A DNA stretch of 64,000 nucleotides from Agrostemma githago (GCA_958450325.1 OY288245.1:66327441-66391440), one strand, 5' to 3'. Counted from the first letter of the stretch, positions 11,892 through 23,222 are shown. Made by a program: numbers and translations. The notes: a model not told the origin generated them from the sequence alone.

Positions 11892-12504
11892 CACAAACAA
11901 GAATTTGTGTTCTATTTAAGAAAGTATGTCGGGCTATAGCCCAACTTGCCAAGCCTTGGGCCCGCCCCTGGATGAGACAAAGATGAAATGTATGTTTATG
12001 ACGCTAATAAATGATTTGTCTTATTTCATATTTTCCCCGTTTCAATAGCTTCTTTCCATTTGCCTTTTGAGTATTATTGGGGAAATTGCCAATATAAGTT
12101 CTACTAGTATATAAGATAAAATATAATCACGTGAGATCTTGTTTATTAAATTGTCTAATCGAGTGTATTATAAATATGAAGTATCAAATATTTAACTAAA
12201 GATATGAACAAAATAAAATGTGCATAGACAAGTATGAAAAAAAAAACAAACGTAAAGAATCAAATGAAACGAGAGAGAATTACTCACTATATATTACTCG
12301 GAATAAATTTGAGCAATCATAACTCATAATCTAAAGTTTGATATGAGGCTCAATTGATAAAAAAAAAATTGTTCACGAAAAACGATATCATGCTCGTATA
12401 GGACTGTATTACACCATAGAACAAGCAAAATAAAAAACATAAGTGAATTAATAAAAGTTACTAATAAAATTAGGTCGGGAGTTGAAAATATTCTTTCATT
12501 TTTA

Positions 12505-12805
12505 GGGCTCGCTTGGGATGAGGTTAATTATTCCGGGGTAATAGAGCAAAAATGAACTATAAATGGATGGAAAGTAGTGATGATATTAAGCGAAAATAGA
12601 GAAAATTAATGAAGTATAGCTTATTTAGGGGGAATTATTACTCCCCTTTCCCCCAAGTAATGCATTACACCCCAATGGGGTAATTATTCCCCCTCGTATC
12701 TTGTTTACACTATAAAATGTTACAATCAAGCAACAAGTTCATCCATTTCTGGTTCATTTTGGCTCTATTACTCCCGGAATAATTAACCTCATCCCAAGCG
12801 AGCCC
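12505..12805. mobile_element. Tourist-like MITE (PIF/Harbinger)
   Basis: The 301-bp element has inverted ends starting GGGCTCGCTTGGGATGAGG, and the match extends for about 50 bp including the GGTAATAGAGC stretch. TTA flanks both sides (12502-12504 and 12806-12808), the typical PIF/Harbinger target duplication. It is non-coding. Confidence 0.85.
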
Positions 12806-12808
12806 TTA

Positions 12809-15136
12809 GGATTTTAGGTTGACGGCTTCATTTACTCAATTATTAATATAAAAATGTCTTACCAAACAATGTGCGAAAGAAAAAAATGAGGGTTCACCTT
12901 TCAAATAAATGAGGGTTTACCAAACAATTTGAATAAAATTGTGAAATTTGAAGATCATTCATTACCTAATTATTACTCCAATTTGTTCCGCACTTGTACG
13001 GAGTTGAGAAAGAATGTTACAAAGTACGAATACAATTTTGCACTTGTATGTAGTTAAGAAAGAATGTTAGGAAGTACAATTTTTCATTGGAGATTACTTA
13101 TCTTGACTGAAATTAAGATTGATCTTCGTTGGAAATAAGTTACGATCGAAGAAATTAGGGTTTAATAAAGAGATGAATATTAGGTGGGTAAGTGAAGAAC
13201 TTAAGGAGTTTATTAATGAAATAAGGGTATGGTCTTTTAAGACACGGTTTAGTCGTTCTTAATCCACCAAAATGAGATTTAAGAAAACCATCTACGAAGT
13301 ACAAATAGAACTTAAGTGTGATTATCGGTAATTAAGATACATATACTCCCTCGTTTTCTCAAAGACTTCTTCCTTTCCTTTTTGGATTGTTTCTCTAAGA
13401 GCTTAATTCCTTTTTGATACAAAATACGGAGTACCCGGCAAATATTTACCCATCTTTTACCTTACTCAATCTACACCACATATTCTCCTTCTCTTAAAAT
13501 TTGTGCCCAAAAACAATAGGAACAACATAGTGAAAATGGGAGAAGTATTAGGTGGTAATCTATAATAAATGACATATTAGGTGCTAATTATAAAGAGTAG
13601 AACATAATAGGTGGTAAAATGTGGAGTAATAAAAATTTACCTGCTAAACAGGTAGTCTTGCTATTAAATGCAATATGAGAAGATAAATTTAATAGGACCA
13701 TTTATTCTCAGATTACATAAAATTTGGATTATTTTGAGAATATCATCAATACTCGGGAATTATTCTTGTTAAAAAAAACACAATTTCATCAATAAATCAC
13801 AGTAATTAGTAATAGTAGCTATTCAATCAGTTTAAAAAAAATGGATTCAATTAGGTGAAATTGATTTAGCCAATATGACACTGAAGGCTGATCAAAAGAG
13901 TACTTTCTCTAAATGAGGTGGGAGTACAAAGCCAGAGGATTAATGCAAGCCATACACAAATTACATTGGTGTTAATCAGTATCAGTTACCTATACACACA
14001 CATACACACACACATACACATACGCAGGTTACGCGACTGAGTCTTTCATAACTGCTCCTCACCCATATCTGAAGCACATTAGAGATGTTAACAAACAAGA
14101 GCTATTGAGTACATACTACGTTTAGCAACTGCTTTCAGTCATATAACCCTTCTTGCTCCCACACTTCAACTAAAAATTCCACCATTTCCTGCCATTTATA
14201 ATACCAAACTCAGTATCCACGGGCAGTAACAGCAAAATGAACAGACTCATTCGGCTGGAAACAACTTACCGACAAGGGGATGGGACGCCGAAACCGTTCC
14301 TTGGAGCTAAGCAAGCTGTCATAAGTAGCATTTAGACTACATCACACATAAAAAACAAAAAAGACGTAATGAGAAATTAGGAATATACTCATCTATTAAA
14401 ATCCAGATAATAGGCTTCAATAGCTACAATGATCATGACTAGTTTTTAGGGGACCGACTTTTTTTTACACAGAATCGTGGGTAAGTTAAAGTTCTGTATC
14501 CTAGTTATATGACCGTTTTACGACAAATTTTATGATGCTGATTCCTGAAGGTTTCTCCAAAACGATTTTATACATACAGTGGCGGATCTAAGAGCAAACA
14601 TTATAAGGAACAAAGGTGTGGACCGTTGACCTCAGTTGCCACTCAACCATTGCGTGACTGGGACCTAATGATAATCTATGAAAACCACCATATATTCTTG
14701 TATTAGCAACATAACAAGGTGATGTAAGGGACAGAGGCGGATGTACACAACCTTAACCTTATGTTAGCAACACAAAGAGGTTGTTTCCGAACATTACAAT
14801 GTGCAAATTCTATTAAAATGCAACGAACGCTAGATCAATACTGCGAATACTGAAACCGAAAATCCAGGACAACATAAATAATATGACCAACAGAAGACTT
14901 TATATGGTTGTAAACTCTGCATAATAACAAGTCGGGATAAATCACACCCCTACAATTAAGAAATTATAGCTTTCTACAAAACCTTTGCACCAAAACCTCC
15001 ATTCCATTAACAGACACATATATAGAGATTTCTCTTTCGACCAAAAACAAGGAGAGCATGCGATCACTATGTTTGGGAAGGTGGGTAACGCAAAGGTCAG
15101 GATCCCATATTACCATATAACACAAAAGATTTCATA
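12809..15136. other. Intergenic stretch and 3' flank of the DUF4050 gene
   Basis: No protein-coding gene is supported. There is a CA-rich microsatellite at about 13996-14022. A GC-richer segment at 14220-14330 with a GTAAGT-like motif on the minus strand could be an untranslated or alternative exon of a minus-strand transcript, but this cannot be shown. The part nearest 15136 is probably the 3' untranslated region of the DUF4050-type gene. Confidence 0.5.
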
Positions 15137-16313
15137 TCATAGGCTCTTAAAGAAAGGGCACCTTATAGTGTGTCCTTGAGCTTGGTGAGCTTCATTAGAA
15201 GTCTTTGTACCGCCAATCCAACAAAGACGATTTTGATTCCATAGGCGAAGACCTACCAAAAACAAGAAAAATCAACTATTACTTCCTGCAATAGAATGAG
15301 AATGTGCTCTACAAGGAGGAAGATGGGAGTGAACGGGTTCGGGATATTCCATATCTCACAATGAAGATATGAGACGGGTTCACATTTGACACAAGTACAA
15401 TAACCCTATGATTGTGCAAGAGGTCATGGCCTAGTGGCACTATATATAGGTCGTGGGTTCACAACCTAAAAAATGGGACATAACAAAAGTGATAAGTGGG
15501 TGTAAGAAGAGTAAAAGGACTTGCCGTGATTGACAAATTCATTGGTTGAGTTAGTGGTGGCAGCAAGAAGATCAGAGTGGAAACTCAAATTAGATGTACT
15601 GAGTGAAGACATGCTTCTTTGTGAGACTCCAAAGACATAGTCTAGATCACCGGCGCTGGTGCCCCAAAAATCTTCGGAAAAACTGTGCTTCTCCACAACC
15701 TGTCCCTGGGAATAGAGTTCCTTTGATCGAGCATCGTTATTGGGAGGCACAGCAGTGGATTTTGCACCACGGCCCAGACAGCTACTGCTCTGCCCCAGTC
15801 CCAGAAAAGATGAATGATGCACAAACACATAACATAAATGAATGAATGAAAGAAAGTAGGTGCCGCGTGCACATAGATGCTTGATTTTCCGTATAGACAA
15901 TCAATCAATCAATCAATCAATCCATACTATTACTACTACTGCTACAATTGAATGGCGACATTTTGATTTGCAAAGACTCACAGAGTCAGAGGTGATTAAG
16001 ATAGATAAAGCAAATTGTCCATATTAGCAGATGTGATGTGGCATTGAATTGAATGAATACGGAGTATATTGCAGCAAGCTAGTACCAATATTACTAATGA
16101 AAATGAAGGAAAATACACTACACTTGTACTCCGTAGTAGTAGTAGTAGTAAGCTAATTAGCAGAAAATCTTATAATTATTATTATTATTAAGGTATAATG
16201 ATGTTGAAGTCAGAAATAATAAAAAGGAAAAATGAAGAGGGAGGGGCGTGGGCGTACCCTATGCAGGCGAGGAAGCTGTTGATCCAAGCAGTGAAAGAAT
16301 CATAGACAGTCAT
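15137..16313 (-). CDS. DUF4050-type small plant protein, three exons
   Basis: The inferred exons on the minus strand are 16313-16258, 15784-15525 and 15252-15137. Joined they give 432 nt, 143 residues and a TGA stop. The protein has a SCLGRGAK patch near the N-terminus, a Ser/Thr-rich middle with SFSEDFWGTS and SQRSMSSLSTSN, and the C-terminal signature EFVNHG-x-x-LWNQNR-x-x-WIG at about residues 101-119. This is the layout of the short plant DUF4050 proteins, whose function is unknown. Intron 1 (15785-16257) is GT-AG. Intron 2 (15253-15524) begins with GC in the context GCAAGT and ends with AG; accepting it is required to reach the conserved WNQ tail. The leader holds an (ATT)n repeat. Exon borders were deduced by eye from frame and family conservation. 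Confidence 0.8.
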
Positions 16314-16419
16314 TGACGACAAAAACCCAGAAAGAAGCAAACCACAATTCTGGGATTTCAGTATCCAATTCTATTCTAGTTCTAGGGTTTTAATCAATTT
16401 TGAAGAAGAAAGAAGAAGA

Positions 16420-16420
<1 letters not shown>

Positions 16421-16458
<38 letters not shown>
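16421..16458. repeat. (AAT)n microsatellite in DUF4050 gene leader
   Basis: About twelve AAT units lie 110-145 bp upstream of the DUF4050-type start codon, in its promoter or 5' leader. Length variation here could affect expression; that is inference. Confidence 0.9.
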
Positions 16459-16459
<1 letters not shown>

Positions 16460-16957
16460 GAAGTAGAAAAGGAAGCGTAGGGAGTATAATTTTGATTGGT
16501 CAGTTGGCTTTTGGATTAGTGAGTAGGCCAATTGGGTTGGGTAGTAACTATCACCTGCCCCCTATCTTTCTTCTTTCCCGACGCTGTTTGATTCCAAAAA
16601 AATAATGCCATCCCTCCCCTTATATCATAACAACGTATAACCATATTTTGGCGATTAACTCTCTCTTATAGGTCACAAATCGGTAATGAGTTTTTTTAAT
16701 GCACATCAATTTCATTAATGATAAATCATACGGTATTTACAAACGATATCAAATTGAACTGAATATTTTAAAAAATAAATAAAGAACATCCTTCAGACAG
16801 AGATCACTATTTGAATAGCACGCTTCTGCATAACCTTCTATATATCGATGTTGATTGATACAATCTTTCGCGAAGGAATCTATGGATCTGATGATATAGT
16901 CTTCAAAAGGAGGAACTTTCTCAATTTTGACAAATAGTAGACCGAGATCCGACCTTA
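16459..16957. other. Intergenic DNA left of the Gag-only element
   Basis: The last part (about 16700-16957) continues after the element at 27271 as one sequence split by the insertion. A minus-strand reading gives a peptide-like stretch (KIEKVPPFEDYIIRSIDSF) without recognised homology. It could be the end of an older transposon. Confidence 0.4.
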
Positions 16958-17769
16958 TGTGGACATGACATAGGTCCACCCCGACGAGGCCACGCGCGGG
17001 TTTGGGTAGCCGAATGAATCTCCATATAAGAATGGATCGAATTGAAATTTAGGTCTATGTGGAGTCGCCACCGAATTTTGTGGTTATTCGGAACCATTCG
17101 AGCCCACTCTATGTCGTAGTGGGCCGTATACAAAACACGGCCCATTTCCGATGTCAAAGTTTATTGGGCTCGTCCCTTTGCATTTGATACCGATACCGAC
17201 ATTATCGGATACCGTGTATTGAATGACTCTCGTGCGCCAACGGTTTCGGGCATCCGGAAACCGAGGTTCTGAGTAAGGGGTGAGGGTACGTGTTGGGAAG
17301 CCCACAAAGGACACCCAACCCCGCCCGCACATTAGCGGCCTCTACTAAGAATTCGAATGACTTTCCAATACGCGCGTTAGTTAAACGAGAAAAAAAGCTT
17401 ATGCAAACATTGTTTTTTCCTAGGCATGTGAATGAAATTGAAAAGTGGATTTCTATGTCAATTTAATGCAATTAATTCTACGTCAAAGTGGAATTTTAGC
17501 ATGCGGGTTCATTTAGTACAATAAACGAACAAAAAATTAAATTGACAAAAGAAATAACAAACGCGTTAGTAACGATGTAATGATTCAACGAATAATAACG
17601 GTTTGTGCAAATATGAGATGCGATGGAAAGGATGCGAATATGAGATGCATGGTTTCAAAAGGTAGTAGTACACATGATTAATTAAACACGTGTTGACATA
17701 AATCGCAAATTACTACCGGGTTTTGAAAATAGAATAATGTATGATTTATTGTGTTAATCGTTATGGGTC

Positions 17770-17988
17770 ACTCGATCGAGTGGTTGATGGACTCGATCGA
17801 GTGGACCTGTAAAAGACGATTCTGTTTGCGCTACAGACCGTACTCGGCCGAGTTACTGACCAACTCGGTCGAGTACGTGGCCACTCGATCGAGTCACTGT
17901 GAGACTCGACCGAGTGGTGGTCGTGACATGCATTCTGACTCGATTTTGTGATGTCACTCGATCGAGTGACTGAGGCACTCGGTCAAGT
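17770..17988. repeat. Cluster of ACTCGRYCGAGT palindromes (3' LTR)
   Basis: Eight copies of a 12-bp palindrome occur in 219 bp: 17770, 17791, 17842, 17863, 17883, 17904, 17956 and a degenerate one at 17977. Central bases vary (AT, GC, GT, AC) while the ACTCG/CGAGT arms are held. Spacing is irregular, about 20-50 bp. Confidence 0.85.
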
Positions 17989-19083
17989 GGCATCTGTACA
18001 ATTGTAATTCGCTTGCAATTTTTTGTTGATTTTCGAAATTGCTTTAGATTTTTGATGAATCGACGGTTTTACCGGATTGGGCATAAGTATTGCATGACCT
18101 ATGCTCAATTCGGGTTTTTTATAAATCATTGATTTTATTAAACCGAATATAAATATTGTTGAATTTATACCCGATTCTAAATTTGAATACTCATCGTATC
18201 CCATATTCGATTATTGAATCGATATGGGATATTAGAGTGAAATGTAAAAAAAGATAAATTAATTTTAGTCGCTTTAAAATTAATTATCGTGATATGAACA
18301 AATCACGTTAATTAATTCATATGACTTGATTGTTAGATTCGATATCCAATTATGGAATTGGTATCGAATCCAAAATCGACGCTTTACTTGAATAAAAAAC
18401 TTGATTCCCTCGACTTCTCCGACATCGAAATAAATCCCTAGGGATTGTGATGTCGGATCCGTGTCAACGGGTTTCGACCCTTATTAAAATTGATTTTAAA
18501 AAATGATGAATGTAAGATTAATGATGATGATGACGAGAAATAATAACGAATTGTTGTTAAGTTAATTTATCTCAATAATCAAATAGTCGGGGTATCGGGA
18601 TAAGCGACCGACGACGCGTGTGCAGCACACTTGTATATGCGGTTTTCCTTATCCCGGTATCCTTCTTATTCGACACAAATCGATAAATATTTTAATGCTT
18701 TGACATTAGTAGTATTATCGATATTATGATGCAACGAGAATAAGTAAAAAAAAAACGAAAGAAGACGGAGAAAAAGGGACGGACGACGAAGAGAAAAAGG
18801 AAAGGAAAGAGAGGGTTTTGACACCCTCAACCTACATGTTCTTGTCTCGGTGCGGACTCGTAATCGTGGCTTCTACACAAGAGTCTTCGAGGTTTTACGT
18901 AGGTTAAGTTGTGGTGGCTCGGGATTGATTCCTAAAACTAGGTTTAGGGTTTTGCTAGTGTCGAATTGCTAGGGTTTGATTAGGGTTTGATTAGGGTTTG
19001 TAAAAAACGTAGTATGTGTGTATGGTTGCTCTAGGGTTTCTTGAGGTTGCAAAAAGAGATGTAATTATGTTGCATGGGGGTTG

Positions 19084-19091
19084 CTTATATA
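19084..19091 (-). promoter_or_regulatory. LTR promoter: TATA box with upstream palindromes (3' LTR)
   Basis: TATATAAG on the minus strand is preceded upstream, at 19120-19222, by four ACTCGRYCGAGT palindromes. Downstream, at 18943-19040, five AGGGTTT telobox-like motifs lie in the predicted leader. Confidence 0.65.
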
Positions 19092-19611
19092 GGCATGGCT
19101 AGGGCACCGGTTTAGGGTTACTCGACCGAGTATGGGGCTAACTCGGTCGAGTGGCCCGTGAAGCCTGCCGTCGGGCTTGAAACACGCCCACTCGATCGAG
19201 TGGGTGGGTCACTCGATCGAGTGGCCCAGTCGGGTTGCACGGGTCCATTGTTTTGGACCTTGACTTTGGGTGTTTGATGAGTTTTGTGTTTGACTTGGAC
19301 TTTTGAGGATTGTATGGCTGTTTTGTGTGTCTCGGAAACGACTTTGACCGGGGTTGACCCAATCGTGAAAAGTCGGTTTTAATTCCGGTGTCGGTTTCAG
19401 CCCAAATTAGTCTTGTTTGACTCGGAATGATCCACTGGGCTTGGATTTGAGGTCCGTTTGGTGAGATTTGTACTCCGTAAGTGTGTTAGTCAACGATTAA
19501 TGGATTTGAGCCCGTATCCGAGCGTGTAGAAACACGTTAGCGTCCGATCATCATCGGGTGTTTTTTGGAAACTGCCATAGACATCTGGCGGTCAAAATGC
19601 GGGTGTCTACA

Positions 19612-19628
19612 GAGCCCCCACTCGGACT
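19612..19628 (-). promoter_or_regulatory. Polypurine tract of the Gag-only element
   Basis: GAGTGGGGGCTC on the minus strand abuts the 3' LTR. The same tract occurs next to the 3' LTR of the 15.25-kb element (42816-42830). Confidence 0.8.
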
Positions 19629-20642
19629 AAGGCTTGGACAAGGCGAAAGTCAGAGTAGCTACCAAGCCCGTTAAGACCTGGTAGACTTCCGGTCGGGTCG
19701 TTTATAGTCCGTTAGACTCGCGTGAAGGGCTCGCCAGCCACAAGACAGAAATCATACCTGAGCTTGATGATTGTACTCCGTGGGGAATTTGGGCTTGTCG
19801 CGTAAGCCCTGGGTGTGCCTGTGTGTTGGCCCATCCCGTGCTATCCCGGAAAATGCTGCTGGGGAGATTTGATGACTTGCATGTCTTCGCTTGAGTCGTA
19901 CCTGTATAAGTCACATAAAAATGTATGCAACACGTAGGTAGTAAAATGACTCGTGCTGGGGAAAATGATTTTTGAAGTTTTTAAAATTTTGAATTTGAAA
20001 TCCTGAAAGCAATCACGAGCTAGGTTTTCAAAATGGAAAGGGATATAAAAGAAATTCGCAGTTTAAATAGACTGAAATCTGACCTTGTCGAAAAAGATCT
20101 TTTTTTCAAATGGCTAAATTTTGCAAATTTCAAAGTGGAATCTGAAGAGAGGGACCTACCGACAGACTTGACTCTGGATACGACAGGACGAGTTGACTGA
20201 CACGGACTGGACTCTCTAAGGATTGGACCGTGACTCGATAGGGGTGTGGGCCGCCTAACAAAACTCTTAAGTCGCGCTATCCTGTAGCCTAGGCGAGTGG
20301 CAACACGGTCGCACATCGAAATGGGATAGATATGTTATGGGGGGATTGCAGTAGCCTGTAATGAGACTGTTTTAGTCTGGTGTCCTTCTGGATTTCCTAT
20401 TTTAGGATACATTTCCAAAGTGGGTATTGCCTCGAGTCCTGACAGATTATTGTCTTCGACTGAGCCGAGTACTAGGACACACTAGAGAAAGGAGGCTAGA
20501 TTTTTTGTTGGATTTATCTGGATTTTGTGAGTGGATGGAGAACTTCTGCCTAAGAGGAGCCCCCGGGACAACAAAGCTAGCTGTTGAGAACATGATGGTG
20601 TCGTGACCGGAATAATGGCGTTTTTTGAATGTGTGTCAATGT

Positions 20643-20718
20643 GAGTGGTTGTGCCTCTGTTGAAAGGCTGCCTACGTATTCACGTGTAGTGAAATCAAAC
20701 CATGCCGTAGTTCAGTGG
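20643..20718 (-). other. Conserved post-coding motif of Tat-type elements
   Basis: On the minus strand, GAACTACGGC, GGTTTGATT and ATACGTAGGCAGCC follow in order. The same order and spacing is found downstream of pol in the intact element (40251-40320). It lies in the 3' untranslated part of both elements. Confidence 0.7.
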
Positions 20719-20962
20719 TGGAAGATGTATTATGGTGCCTATTCTAATAGGACTTTGTGTATAACTAGCCATAATGACGGTGTAGGCTAGGTGTGTTCCC
20801 AGTGATGTCTTGATCAAAAGGGCTTGAATGGTTAGGATATTAATCCTGTGACTGTGAGCGTTCTCCGGGGTAGCCCCCAGAGGTGGTGTGAACTATTTGG
20901 GCATGTTCTATGCCGACTGCAAGTTGAGTTCCCGTGTTTGGGGTTGGTAACTGGTTTGGATG

Positions 20963-21112
20963 GGATTTTAACGAGTTTTGCTCTCGGGGATTTTAACGAG
21001 TTTTGCTCTCGAGGATTTTAACGAGTTTTGCTCTCGGGGATTTTAACGAGTTTTGCTCTCGGGGATTTTAACGAGTTTTGCTCTCGGGGATTTTAACGAG
21101 TTTTGCTCTCGG
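20963..21112. repeat. 25-bp tandem repeat, six copies
   Basis: The unit, starting GGATTTTAACGAG and ending CTCTCGG, is repeated at 20963, 20988, 21013, 21038, 21063 and 21088 with almost no divergence. It lies in the non-coding interior of the Gag-only element. Confidence 0.95.
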
Positions 21113-21142
21113 GATTTGATGTATTTGGGAATGTGGTGCTAG

Positions 21143-21373
21143 GAAGTAAATGGCCTTGATGACTCGAAATCTGGAGCTCGGTTCTGTGGAGCTAAGGCTT
21201 CGAGAGCCGGTTTGATAATGAAGTAAACGGCCTTGACGACTCGAAATCTGGAGCTCGGTTCTGTGGAGCTAAGGCTTCGAGAGCCGGTTTGATAATGAAG
21301 TAAACGGCCTTGACGACTCGAAATCTGGAGCTCGGTTCTGTGGAGCTAAGGCTTCGAGAGCCGGTTTGATAAT
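21143..21373. repeat. 77-bp tandem repeat, three copies
   Basis: Units start at 21143, 21220 and 21297 (GAAGTAAA, CTCGAAATCTGGAGC, CGAGAGCCGG). The second and third are identical as far as read; the first has two or three changes. Confidence 0.95.
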
Positions 21374-21726
21374 GCGGGATCTGGTTTCGATGTCTGGCTC
21401 TAATTGTTAGGGGTATCCTATGGAGCTTGAATCCTCAGAATTTCGGGCTGTCTCTGGCCTGGGTCTCGGGAAGGTCTTGAGGGTTGTAATGTGGGAAGGC
21501 TAGATGTGGTGTTAGCTGACCAGCTTGATTGTCACTCCCCTATTGGACGGTATTGATAATTTTGAATTTGACCGTACCACGGTCAAAGGATTTTCACTTG
21601 AGTTGACCGTTGACCACGGTCATGGGTATTTGATTTTTTGATTGACCTCTTAGTCGCGGTCATGGGTTTTGATAATTTTGACCGTACCCTGGTCGTGGGG
21701 CTTTCACTTGAATTGACCGTTGACCA

Positions 21727-21925
21727 CGGTCATGAGTATTCTGAATTTTTTTATGATGGCCTGTTTTTTTTTGTTTTGGCCTTTTGCTTTTTTTTTTTCA
21801 TGGACTTTCGATTTTTTTTTGTGTCCAGTTTTTTTTTTTTTTTTTTTTATGGCCTTATTTTTGCTTTGGCCCTTTTTTTTTTTTGACTTTTGATTTTTTT
21901 GTCCAGTGTTCTTTTGTTTTTTTTT
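21727..21925. repeat. T-rich tract
   Basis: The plus strand has several runs of 8-20 T separated by short GC-containing words such as TGGCC. On the element's own strand this is an A-rich segment. It has no coding value. Confidence 0.8.
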
Positions 21926-22296
21926 TGCCGGTCAGACTAACACCTAAGGTAGGGATTGGTTAGTCTTGTTGGAGGGGTGTTTTATTGTGGGAAATGGGCT
22001 TGCCTCCCGTCTTGAACCCAAACTAGGAGATTACCTAGATTTGTCATAGGATTCGATACCGCTCCTGCTACGGGTAGTTGTGTGGCTTTTCTATACCAGA
22101 CATGGAATAGGTAAAAGGAAAACACGGGCTGGGTTTCTTGCAGTCATTATAGATGTGCCTATAATAGTCACGTGCGGGTGCTCACAGTGTATGATGATGT
22201 TCATCATGTTCTCGGAGACACATAAGGAAAGTATATATGAGAAAGAATATTGAAAGCTGATTTTATTGGATTTTGAAAAGGAGGACAGAATACAAT

Positions 22297-22400
22297 TGAC
22301 TTTGACTTTGACTTTGACTTTGACTTCGAAGGGAATAGTACATCCTAGACTCGGACTCAGACTCGGACTCAAATCAGATCCGGACTCTCGGATAATGTTG
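22297..22400 (-). repeat. TTTGAC hexamers and relic of the Glu/Ser linker
   Basis: Five tandem CTTTGA hexamers (about 22297-22326) are followed by repeated GACTCGGACTC words. On the minus strand the latter read GAGTCCGAGTCTGAGTCC, like the Ser/Glu-repeat coding segment at 36465-36520 of the intact element. This probably marks the junction of an internal deletion that removed protease and more. Confidence 0.5.
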
Positions 22401-22403
22401 TCG

Positions 22404-23222
22404 TTAGTCGTCGGCTTTTAAGGACTCGAGTTGATGTCCAGTATAGCCTTTAGTAGAAACTTCACCCAGATCTTCATTGTGTCGAAGATCGTCTTCAATC
22501 CTAATGCCCATTTTGGTAAGTACGGCAAAGTTTGAAATGCCGGCATACCTAAGATGAACGCGGTAAGAAGGTAGGAGGTTGTTGATGAAGGCCTCCACTA
22601 GTGTCTTCTCGTTGGGCTTGTTTACCAACTTTACACTCTCGGCCCTCCATCTTTGAAGATATTTAGTGAACCCTTCTTTGGGCTCTTGGACCATCACTTC
22701 CAGAGTACGCATTGTAGTCTGGATTTCGATATTATCAGCGTAGTTTCGAGCGAACTCCGTTGCCACATCATCCCAAGTCGGGTATTTCTTGGAATCGAGC
22801 CTGTAGTACCAAGCTTTGGGGTGCTTCTCGAGGGAGGAAGGGAATAAGTGCTTAAACATAGTGGACTTTACCCCTTGGACCGCCATGAAATCTTTGAAAG
22901 CCCGGATGTGATGGACCGGGTCTCCAGTACCCTCAAACATTGGAATTCCCGTAAGGTTGAGGTTGGCAGGTAGCTCGTCATTCAAAGGTGAATAAGTACA
23001 AGCATTGTCGGTGTGGATCGAGTTGTTTGTCGATAAGTAGACTTGCTCTTCGAGCCTACGAACAACACTGATCAACTCGGCTATGGGCCCAGTGGGCTCA
23101 GCTCCTTCAACTTGGGCCGTTTTCTCCACGGTGCTTAGGCGGGTGGATAAAGTAGCTTGGTTAGCCTGGATGGCAGCCAGTTGGGTCTCGATCTTGGTCA
23201 GAGCGTTTTTCAATTCATCCAT
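22404..23222 (-). CDS. gag: Gag protein of the Gag-only element
   Basis: The 272-residue frame starts at ATG 23222. A short coiled-coil N-terminus (residues 1-75) leads into a Retrotrans_gag-type core at about 105-250, with KHLFPSSLEKHPKAWYY, WDDVATEFARNYAD and PKEGFTKYLQRWRAESVKL. It is very similar to residues 1-250 of the Gag-Pol frame at 33728-40099. Similarity stops at a shared STKGY segment and the frame ends 15 residues later, before the zinc knuckle and the protease. The protein should form virus-like particles that package the element's RNA. Enzymes would have to come from a related element. A trace of a Glu/Ser-repeat coding sequence just downstream (22340-22395) matches the linker of the intact element, which points to an internal deletion. 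Confidence 0.88.
   Translation of the reverse strand: MDELKNALTKIETQLAAIQANQATLSTRLSTVEKTAQVEGAEPTGPIAELISVVRRLEEQVYLSTNNSIHTDNACTYSPLNDELPANLNLTGIPMFEGTGDPVHHIRAFKDFMAVQGVKSTMFKHLFPSSLEKHPKAWYYRLDSKKYPTWDDVATEFARNYADNIEIQTTMRTLEVMVQEPKEGFTKYLQRWRAESVKLVNKPNEKTLVEAFINNLLPSYRVHLRYAGISNFAVLTKMGIRIEDDLRHNEDLGEVSTKGYTGHQLESLKADD

Larger units (their letters stand above)
16958..19611 (-). repeat. 3' LTR of the Gag-only element
   Basis: This 2654-bp LTR starts TGTGGACATGACA and ends GTGTCTACA on the plus strand. It contains a 12-bp insertion relative to the right LTR near 16983. A TATA box on the minus strand is at 19084-19091. Two clusters of the palindrome ACTCGRYCGAGT lie at 17770-17988 and 19120-19222. 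Confidence 0.92.

Noticed and set aside
13360..13560. Stowaway MITE starting CTCCCTCGTTTTC
   Set aside because: No convincing inverted partner or TA duplication was found on the right side.
14220..14330. 5S-rRNA-like or other structural RNA segment
   Set aside because: A few words recall conserved RNAs, but the order and internal promoter of 5S RNA are absent.
20963..21112. CRISPR-like array
   Set aside because: Units are contiguous with no spacers, and the context is a plant retrotransposon.
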